Shown piece after piece: positions 1 through 4,580 of a stretch of DNA of 7,233 bases. The position numbers and the translations under genes are program-made. How positions within the stretch are numbered: the first letter of the stretch is position 1; each line of letters opens with the position of its first letter. The stretch is taken from the NCBI GenBank assembly GCA_944363005.1, contig CALVTV010000151.1, positions 1 to 7,233 on the forward strand, written 5' to 3'. Origin of the DNA: an uncultured Clostridia bacterium (GTDB taxonomy: Bacteria; Bacillota; Clostridia; Christensenellales; Aristaeellaceae). The notes beneath the pieces are model-generated. The model was not told the origin of the DNA and searched no databases. It saw only the letters and a list, made by a program, of their open reading frames with translations.

Positions 1-15
1 AAAACTCATTTTCGA
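1..15 (-). rRNA. Possible extreme 5' end of 16S rRNA (edge fragment)
   Basis: Read on the minus strand, the last bases before the window edge are AAAATGAGTTTT. They resemble the start of bacterial 16S rRNA, where GAGTTTGATC follows within the first dozen or so bases. By alignment with the E. coli 5' end, up to about 15 bases of mature 16S could be inside the window. The match is very short, and the fourth T before the edge differs from the usual GAGTTTG. The main support is the rRNA-type promoter and leader just upstream. The body of the gene would lie to the left of base 1. Confidence 0.4.
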
Positions 16-33
16 ATTGACTGTCTTTGTTTT

Positions 34-57
34 GACGCGATTCTCTCGAACCGCGTC
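34..57 (-). other. GNRA-capped hairpin in the rRNA leader
   Basis: On the minus strand, left arm GACGCGGTTC and right arm GAATCGCGTC pair over 10 positions (nine Watson-Crick pairs and one G-U) around a GAGA loop, a GNRA tetraloop. The pairing stops cleanly at both ends (A opposite A at 58 and 33). There is no U-tract after it, so it is not an intrinsic terminator. In the leader between boxA and 16S, it is more likely a folding or RNase-processing element of the precursor rRNA. Confidence 0.7.
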
Positions 58-76
58 TCGCGTTCTCTTCTCTATT

Positions 77-96
77 CTGTATCGTTTTCAAGGATC
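77..96 (-). promoter_or_regulatory. boxA-like rRNA antitermination element
   Basis: The minus strand reads GATCCTTGAAAACGATACAG. This closely resembles the Firmicute rRNA leader boxA, of the type GCTCTTTGAAAACT, which as nascent RNA binds NusB-NusE (S10) and lets polymerase read through the untranslated operon. Its location about 40 nt downstream of the predicted transcription start fits. Firmicute rRNA operons often carry a similar sequence between 16S and 23S, but the promoter immediately upstream here favours the leader copy. Confidence 0.72.
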
Positions 97-140
97 ATCG
101 CCGCCCTCGCTTGAGTTGCTCTCGCGCCGACAGCTGAATT

Positions 141-169
141 AGTATACATCACTTTGCGGATATTGTCAA
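141..169 (-). promoter_or_regulatory. Strong sigma-A promoter of the rRNA operon
   Basis: On the minus strand a perfect -35 TTGACA (164-169) and a -10 TATACT (141-146, one mismatch to TATAAT) are separated by exactly 17 bp. Initiation is expected near A135 or G134. This is the best promoter in the window. With the A-tracts upstream and the boxA leader downstream it has the full form of an rRNA promoter. If transcription starts at G134, GTP-dependent growth-rate control as known in Bacillus would be possible, but that is inference. Confidence 0.85.
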
Positions 170-171
170 CC

Positions 172-201
172 CCTTTTTTAAACTTTTTTGAACTCTTTTT
201 T
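172..201 (-). promoter_or_regulatory. Phased A-tracts, UP-element-like region
   Basis: Three six-base A-tracts on the minus strand (174-179, 184-189, 196-201) have centres 10 and 12 bp apart, roughly one helical turn. They sit directly upstream of the -35 hexamer, at about -40 to -67. This is where rRNA promoters carry UP elements contacted by the alpha-subunit C-terminal domains of RNA polymerase. The phasing would also bend the DNA. The stretch stands out as AT-rich in an otherwise very GC-rich window. Confidence 0.65.
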
Positions 202-266
202 CTTCTCTTTCCCCGGTTCCGCATCCTGGCCTTGCCGCGCGCATACGCTATATCGGTGATGCAATC

Positions 267-770
267 GTGATCCGACAGATTTTCCGGGTAGGCGCGCTGC
301 TTGTGCTTTGCGCGCTGCTCGTCTATGCGCCGGAGCTCATCGCTTCGGTGCGTGCCCCTTATGGCGTCATAACTCCAGATCGCATTTTGCTGCGCATTGC
401 GCTGTGCACATCGGACAGCGACGCGGCCTCCGCGTTTTTAAAAGAAGTTTCTTCCTATCAAAAGGAGCATTCCTCCGTCCATCTGCGTGTCACGCGCGTG
501 CAGGCCGATCAAATCAGCCAGTTGCCGGACCCGCAGCCCGACCTGGTTGTCTTTTCCGCAGGCGACGTCCAATCCCCTCAGGCGCTCCTTGCCCCGCTTC
601 GCAGCGAAGAGGGGCTCGATGATCCCAACCAGGGCATTTGGGCGGGCATGCGCTATGCCGTTCCTTTTCGCACGGACGGCGGCCAAACCCTGCTCTGTGC
701 GGCCTGCGCAAAAGCACGCGAGCGCGAAGAGGCGCAGGCGTTTTTGTCCCATCTGCTGGGCGAAACGTGA
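267..770 (+). CDS. Small membrane-anchored protein resembling a truncated solute-binding protein
   Basis: This 167-residue protein is not confidently recognised. It starts with GTG behind a weak GGTGAT ribosome site at 255-260; no better in-frame start exists upstream. Residues 1-7 are basic, and 8-21 form one hydrophobic segment, so it is a signal peptide or membrane anchor. C15 has no proper lipobox. The rest recalls an extracellular ABC-transporter solute-binding fold: an opening strand LLRIALCTSD (41-50), a helix plus strand (52-78), PDLVVFSAGDV (91-101), then YAVPFRTDGG (130-139, like the YAVPF..DG segment of such proteins), and a final helix with EEAQAFLSHLL (154-164). At under half the usual length of about 400 or more, it would lack most of the second lobe. 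C144 and C147 form a CAAC pair. It reads away from the rRNA promoter and ends 72 bp before murB. The reading frame is plausible; function is unknown. Confidence 0.65.
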   Translation: MIRQIFRVGALLVLCALLVYAPELIASVRAPYGVITPDRILLRIALCTSDSDAASAFLKEVSSYQKEHSSVHLRVTRVQADQISQLPDPQPDLVVFSAGDVQSPQALLAPLRSEEGLDDPNQGIWAGMRYAVPFRTDGGQTLLCAACAKAREREEAQAFLSHLLGET

Positions 771-786
771 TTTTTTCCGCGCGCGC

Positions 787-815
787 TTGTGCAATTGCGC
801 GTCATCGGTTACAAT
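787..815 (+). promoter_or_regulatory. Probable sigma-A promoter for murB-rapZ
   Basis: A -10 hexamer TACAAT (810-815, five of six matches) lies 17 bp downstream of TTGTGC (787-792, three of six, keeping the TTG core). Transcription would begin about 20 bp before the murB ribosome site. The -35 box is weak, so moderate activity is expected. A GCAATTGC palindrome (791-798) overlaps the end of the -35 box and could be incidental. Confidence 0.55.
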
Positions 816-831
816 AGAGGCAAGTGCAATC

Positions 832-837
832 GGGAGG
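832..837 (+). promoter_or_regulatory. Ribosome binding site that fixes the murB start
   Basis: GGGAGG ends 5 bases before the ATG at 843. It selects that start over an in-frame TTG at 789, which would add 18 residues not typical of MurB and would lie inside the predicted promoter. Confidence 0.8.
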
Positions 838-842
838 TTCAC

Positions 843-1760
843 ATGGATACCTTAATCAAATCGCTTGTTCAGGCCAACTTCGCGCCCGAGAGAATCATCC
901 CCGGCGCACTCATGGCCCGATACACCACATTCCGTGTCGGCGGTCCCGCCGACGTGCTCGTCAATATCGCTTCCGCCCAGGAAATCAGCATCGCACTGCG
1001 CGCCGCCAAGTATGCGGGCGTGCCCGTGACCGTCATCGGCAACGGGTCCAATCTGCTCGTGCGCGACGGCGGCATCCGCGGGCTGGTGATCCGCATCGCG
1101 CAGCCCATGAACGAAATCCGCCAGGATGGCAACGTCCTGCGCGTGCAGGCGGGCGCCGCGCTTCCCTCTGTCGCCGGATTTGCCCAGCGCAGCGGGCTCG
1201 ACGGTCTGGCGCCCCTGTCCGGCATTCCCGGCACCCTCGGCGGCGGCGTCATCATGAACGCCGGGGCATACGACAGCGATCTGAGCCAGGTCGTCACGCG
1301 CGTGGATGCCATTGCGCTCTCCGACGGCAAACCCTTGACTTTCGAAGGGAAACACCTCGGTTTTTCCTACCGTCATAGCGCCATGATGGACGCGCGCGTC
1401 GTCGTCACCGAGGTCACCCTGCGGCTGACGCCCGGCGATCCGGACGCCATTGCCGCGCGCACAGAAGAGCTGCTTGCCGCCCGGCGGGAAAAGCAGCCGC
1501 TGGATTTGCCCAGCGCCGGCAGCACGTTCAAGCGGCCGGAAGGCGACTTTGCCGCGCGGCTGATCGACGCGGCGGGTCTCAAGGGCCTGCGCGTAGGCGA
1601 TGCGCAGGTGAGCGAAAAGCACGCCGGGTTCATCGTCAACCTCGGCCACGCCTCGGCGCGCGACATCCTCGCCCTGATGGATGAGGTCAAAGCGCGCGTA
1701 TTGGCCGCTTCCGGGGTCACCCTCGAGCCGGAGGTGCGCATTTTGGGCGAAGACGCCTGA
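843..1760 (+). CDS. murB: UDP-N-acetylenolpyruvoylglucosamine reductase (MurB)
   Basis: MurB is a cytoplasmic FAD enzyme that uses NADPH to reduce UDP-GlcNAc-enolpyruvate to UDP-N-acetylmuramate in peptidoglycan synthesis. The protein has 305 residues, normal for the shorter type II enzymes of Firmicutes. It opens with the TTFRVGGPAD block (28-37). FAD-binding segments are VIGNGSNLLVRDGGIRGLVI (64-83) and PLSGIPGTLGGGVIMNAGAY (124-143). FSYRHS (174-179) carries the conserved Arg177, SAGSTFKRP (224-232) the proton-donor Ser227, and LEPEVRILG (294-302) the C-terminal catalytic Glu (296 or 298). No key residue is missing. It is followed after 24 bp by rapZ, so the two are probably co-transcribed. 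An in-frame TTG at 789 is a poorer start because the GGGAGG site precedes 843. Confidence 0.97.
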   Translation: MDTLIKSLVQANFAPERIIPGALMARYTTFRVGGPADVLVNIASAQEISIALRAAKYAGVPVTVIGNGSNLLVRDGGIRGLVIRIAQPMNEIRQDGNVLRVQAGAALPSVAGFAQRSGLDGLAPLSGIPGTLGGGVIMNAGAYDSDLSQVVTRVDAIALSDGKPLTFEGKHLGFSYRHSAMMDARVVVTEVTLRLTPGDPDAIAARTEELLAARREKQPLDLPSAGSTFKRPEGDFAARLIDAAGLKGLRVGDAQVSEKHAGFIVNLGHASARDILALMDEVKARVLAASGVTLEPEVRILGEDA

Positions 1761-1763
1761 TAC

Positions 1764-1770
1764 GAAAGGA
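1764..1770 (+). promoter_or_regulatory. Probable ribosome binding site of rapZ
   Basis: GAAAGGA lies 14 bases before the ATG at 1785, longer than the usual 5-9 base spacing, so rapZ translation may be modest or partly dependent on ribosomes finishing murB. The start itself is secure because MKFLIVTGLSGAGKT is the family N-terminus. Confidence 0.5.
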
Positions 1771-1784
1771 TCGCTTCGATTACC

Positions 1785-2696
1785 ATGAAGTTTTTGATCG
1801 TGACTGGACTTTCCGGCGCAGGCAAGACCAGCGTGCTGCGCCACCTGGAGGACGTGGGCTTCCAGTGCATCGACAACCTGCCCTCTCCGCTGCTGACGCA
1901 GGCGTTTTCCCTGTGTGAGAAGGTGGAACTGAATAAACCCGTTGCCCTGGGCGTGGACTCCCGAAGCGGGGCGCTGTTTGACCCCCAGGCCGTAATCCGC
2001 GCCGTAGACGAGGCGCAGCACAGCGGCAACGAGGCGTCGATCCTCTTTCTTGAGGCCGACACCGAGACGCTGATCGACCGCTACAAGGAGACGCGGCGCG
2101 ACCATCCGCTTGCCGGCGGAAAACGCACGCTCGAAGAGGCGATTCGCGCCGAGCGCGAGATGCTTCAGCCCCTGCGCGAGCGCGCCAATGACGTGCTCTC
2201 CACAGGCGGCCTGCGCACCAAAGAGCTGTGCGAGCGCGTGGACGCCATCGTGCTCAGCGGCGAACCCCGCCAGAGCTTGCGCACGGAGATCATGTCCTTC
2301 GGCTTCAAGCGCGGCATCCCGCGCGAAAGCGACCTCGTCTTCGATGTGCGCTTCCTGCCCAACCCCTATTATATCCGCGAAATCCGCGCCTTCACCGGCC
2401 TGGAGCCGCCCGTGCGCGACTATGTGCTCAGCCGCGAGGAGACCAAGGCGTTTCTCGCCCGGCTCTATGACCTGATTGACTACCTGATTCCGCTGTATCA
2501 GCGCGAGGGCAAACGGCGGCTGATGATCGCCATTGGCTGCACCGGCGGAGCGCACCGCTCCGTGGCCATCAGCGAAGCGCTGGGCGCGCATCTGCACGCC
2601 CTGGGCCAGAACGTGACCGTCTCCCATCGCGACATCCGCCTGGAAGAGGCGAGCTGGTCGTTCCGCCGCAACGGCGCGCCGCAGGCCTCCCGCTGA
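1785..2696 (+). CDS. rapZ: RapZ/YvcJ family nucleotide-binding RNA adapter protein
   Basis: In E. coli RapZ binds glucosamine-6-phosphate and small RNAs and directs RNase E to GlmZ, so controlling GlmS and amino-sugar supply. The Bacillus homologue YvcJ is a nucleotide hydrolase affecting competence; its RNA role in Firmicutes is unsettled. The 303-residue protein has the P-loop GLSGAGKT (8-15), DSRSG (58-62), a Walker B-like ILFLEAD (86-92) followed by RRDHPL (104-109), and the family hallmarks SFGFKRGIPRESDLVFDVRF (171-190) with LPNPYY (191-196) and GCTGGAHRSVAISE (251-264). The last 18 or so residues, after HRDIR, form a short Arg-containing tail longer than in many relatives. The gene follows murB closely, fitting joint control of UDP-GlcNAc use. 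In many Firmicutes yvcK and whiA follow; here they do not. Confidence 0.96.
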   Translation: MKFLIVTGLSGAGKTSVLRHLEDVGFQCIDNLPSPLLTQAFSLCEKVELNKPVALGVDSRSGALFDPQAVIRAVDEAQHSGNEASILFLEADTETLIDRYKETRRDHPLAGGKRTLEEAIRAEREMLQPLRERANDVLSTGGLRTKELCERVDAIVLSGEPRQSLRTEIMSFGFKRGIPRESDLVFDVRFLPNPYYIREIRAFTGLEPPVRDYVLSREETKAFLARLYDLIDYLIPLYQREGKRRLMIAIGCTGGAHRSVAISEALGAHLHALGQNVTVSHRDIRLEEASWSFRRNGAPQASR

Positions 2697-2747
2697 CATA
2701 CGCATAAACCTTCATCAAAGCGCGCATGCTGACCGTATCTTTCCAAC

Positions 2748-2752
2748 AAGGA
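2748..2752 (+). promoter_or_regulatory. Ribosome binding site that decides the start of the YyaL-like gene
   Basis: AAGGA lies 9 bases before the ATG at 2762. The earlier in-frame ATG at 2726 has only a weak AAAG upstream and would add 12 residues (MLTVSFQQGCGR) of no family character, so 2762 is the preferred start. Confidence 0.65.
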
Positions 2753-2761
2753 TGTGGTCGC

Positions 2762-4579
2762 ATGCGCGCCTTTGTATCTCCGGGCCCCTTCATCCCCGGT
2801 CAACCGTCACCCGGCCAACCGTCACCCGGCCAACCGTCGCCCGCCCAGCCGTCGCCCGGCCAGCCGCCCCTCTCCGCGTCTGACTCCGGCGGCATGCCCG
2901 CCTTTTTCCCCTTTGATGCGCAAGCCTTTTCCCTGGCGCACAAGCGGCATGTGCCCGTGTTCCTGATCATCGGAGATCTGCCGCCGGAGCTCTCCGATCC
3001 CTCGCTCAGCGCGCAGATTCAGGAGCGGACGGTGCCCGTGCAGCTCTTGCCCGGCATGCGGCCGGATGTCGAGCTGCTTTGCCAGCGGGCGGGCGTGCTC
3101 TTTTCCCAGGAAGGGGCGCTGCCGCTTTGTGCCCTTCTGCTGCCCAACGCCTGTCCGTTTCTGGCCGCGCCGCTGCCGCCTCGCGGCTACGCGCTCGATC
3201 CCGCGAGGCTCTTCGTCTGGCTGTCCCATGCGGACAGGCGGTTTGCGCAGAACCTGCCCGCCTTGGGCCAGCAGGCATCGCAGGTGGTTCGCTCCTTCCG
3301 CGCCGCTCCGCTGCAAAAGCCGTATGCGCCGCAGGACGCCGCCCACGACCTGCTGCGCGCGCTGACCGCCATCGAGGACAAGCAAAGCGGCGGCTTCGGG
3401 GAGACGAAAACGCCGTTTGTCCCCGGCCTGCGCTTTCTTCTGCACGCGAGCGCGCGCGGCGATCACGGGGCACACAGCGCGCTTTCCCGTGCGCTGGACG
3501 CGATGCTCGCCTCCTCGCTCTATGACCCGCTGGACGGCGGATTCTTCAAGACAACGCTGACCGGCGACTGGCGCGCCTTTGTGCCCGAAAAGCCGCTGGG
3601 CATCAACGCGCTGCTTGCGCTCACGCTGCTGGAAAACGGCCGCCGCAGCGAAGCCGTGCGCACGCTCGACTTCATGCTCAACGCCCTGTCGCTGGAAGGC
3701 GGCGCGCTCACGCCCTACGTATCCGCCCCGCTGAGCACCTATGCCTTCACGCCGGAACAGGTCTGCGCGGCGCTGGGCAGCGAAGAGGGCCTGCGCGCCT
3801 GCCGCCTGCTGGGCCTTTTGCACAAGCACGCACGCCCCTGGCCCGCGCTCGCGCCAAGCCGCTTTTCTCCGCCCGTGCCCGATCGCCGGGAGGACGACGC
3901 GCCGCTGTATCCCACCCTCGCGCCGTCGCTCACCCCGGAGGATTCCGCCTTCCTGCGCCGTGCCCTGCCCAAGCTGCTGCGCGCCCGCGCCGCGCGCTCC
4001 CCGCAGCGCCCCGCGCCGTTCGTGCTCAGCGAGGATTGCGCGCTCGCGGCGTGGGTGTTCTCCGTCTGCGGGCGGCGTCTGGGCGAGGCAAAGTACACCC
4101 AGGCCGCCCAGCGCGCCGCCGGAGCGCTGCTGCGCCTGTGTCCGCCGGGCGGAGGGCATGCGCCCCTGCCGCCTTCCCTCGCGCCCGCGCACGCGCTGCA
4201 TCAGACCGCCACCTGCGGCGCGGCGTCCGCGCTCGCCCTGGCCCTGCTGGATTTGGGGCAGTCGGAAGGGTTGGAGAGCTACGCGGAGACGGGCTTGCGC
4301 CTGCTGGGTTCGCTGCTGCATGCCTTCACCGCGCCCGACGGCACGCTCTACCACACCGCCGAGGACAGCGCCGCCTTCTTCCCGCGCGTTCCCGCGTTTG
4401 CGGACAACGAATTGCCCGCGCCTGCCGCCACGCTCACGCAGGCGCTTCGCCTGGCCGACGCCCTGCGCCCCGGCGTGGGCTATGGCGACGTGCTCTCCAC
4501 GCTCTGGGCCTGCGCCGCGCCGCACGTCAAGGCCGCGCCGCTGACCTTCGCCGGGTTGATCGACGCGATGCAGGCGTAA
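2762..4579 (+). CDS. Divergent YyaL/DUF255-family protein without the CxxC motif
   Basis: This 605-residue protein follows the layout of the YyaL/SPATA20 family: a thioredoxin-like DUF255 domain followed by an alpha/alpha-barrel like that of N-acylglucosamine 2-epimerase. Residues 12-36 are a PGQPS repeat linker. Residues 50-138 match the DUF255 frame (PFDAQAFSLAHKRHVPVFLIIG, then RPDVE, then CPFLAAPLPP). Barrel landmarks are DKQSGGFG (206-213), LYDPLDGGFF (253-262), TPEQVCAALG (330-339), LGEAKYTQAA (440-449), DGTLYHT (526-532) and DNELPAP (548-554, usually D..PSGNS). The CHWCH site after the IG of the first strand is replaced by GDLPPELSD (71-79), and FEKMLYDNA is reduced to VPEKPLGINA (274-283). 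No CxxC exists anywhere. It has no signal peptide or membrane segment. The biochemical role of YyaL is unknown. It lies 65 bp after rapZ, probably in the same transcript. Family assignment is by motif order only. Confidence 0.8.
   Translation: MRAFVSPGPFIPGQPSPGQPSPGQPSPAQPSPGQPPLSASDSGGMPAFFPFDAQAFSLAHKRHVPVFLIIGDLPPELSDPSLSAQIQERTVPVQLLPGMRPDVELLCQRAGVLFSQEGALPLCALLLPNACPFLAAPLPPRGYALDPARLFVWLSHADRRFAQNLPALGQQASQVVRSFRAAPLQKPYAPQDAAHDLLRALTAIEDKQSGGFGETKTPFVPGLRFLLHASARGDHGAHSALSRALDAMLASSLYDPLDGGFFKTTLTGDWRAFVPEKPLGINALLALTLLENGRRSEAVRTLDFMLNALSLEGGALTPYVSAPLSTYAFTPEQVCAALGSEEGLRACRLLGLLHKHARPWPALAPSRFSPPVPDRREDDAPLYPTLAPSLTPEDSAFLRRALPKLLRARAARSPQRPAPFVLSEDCALAAWVFSVCGRRLGEAKYTQAAQRAAGALLRLCPPGGGHAPLPPSLAPAHALHQTATCGAASALALALLDLGQSEGLESYAETGLRLLGSLLHAFTAPDGTLYHTAEDSAAFFPRVPAFADNELPAPAATLTQALRLADALRPGVGYGDVLSTLWACAAPHVKAAPLTFAGLIDAMQA
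2795..2869 (+). repeat. Five tandem 15-bp units coding PGQPS
   Basis: Five in-frame 15-bp units code P-G-Q-P-S (fourth unit PAQPS, fifth PGQPP). The first three units differ from one another by only one or two third-position changes, and later units diverge more, which suggests growth by slippage or unequal exchange. The product is a 25-residue Pro/Gln/Ser-rich flexible linker between the start of the protein and its thioredoxin-like domain. Copy number may vary between strains. Confidence 0.9.
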
Positions 4580-4580
4580 G

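Larger units (their letters stand above)
16..134 (-). ncRNA. Pre-16S rRNA leader (5' external transcribed spacer)
   Basis: This stretch is read leftward from a strong promoter at 141-169 toward the presumed 16S start at the window edge. It contains a boxA-like antitermination element (77-96) and a stable hairpin (34-57), as expected of a leader that is cleaved off during rRNA maturation. It has no credible coding frame, and its leftward transcription diverges from the protein genes to the right. A length of about 120 nt between the start point and 16S is plausible for a Firmicute rRNA leader. The identification rests on the combination of promoter, boxA and GAGTTT end; the 16S body itself is not visible. 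Confidence 0.72.

Noticed and set aside
232..254. Possible promoter (TTGCCG, TATATC) for the 167-residue gene
   Set aside because: The spacing between the two hexamers is 11 bp, far from the required 16-18, and both matches are poor.
741..776. Possible terminator (CCCA/TGGG stem then T6) after the 167-residue gene
   Set aside because: The stem has only 4 bp and the T-run starts 10 bases after it, so it does not form a proper intrinsic terminator.
791..798. GCAATTGC palindrome overlapping the murB -35 box
   Set aside because: It is only 8 bp, does not extend, has no second copy and no local regulator gene, so an operator call is not justified.
852..2705. 617-codon open frame on the minus strand opposite murB and rapZ
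   Set aside because: It lies wholly antisense to two well-recognised conserved genes, its translation has no recognisable motif, and long antisense frames are expected at this GC content.
2822..4525. 567-codon open frame on the minus strand opposite the YyaL-like gene
   Set aside because: Its translation is low-complexity, Arg/Gly/Gln-rich, typical of a shadow. The plus frame carries ordered family motifs and a ribosome site.
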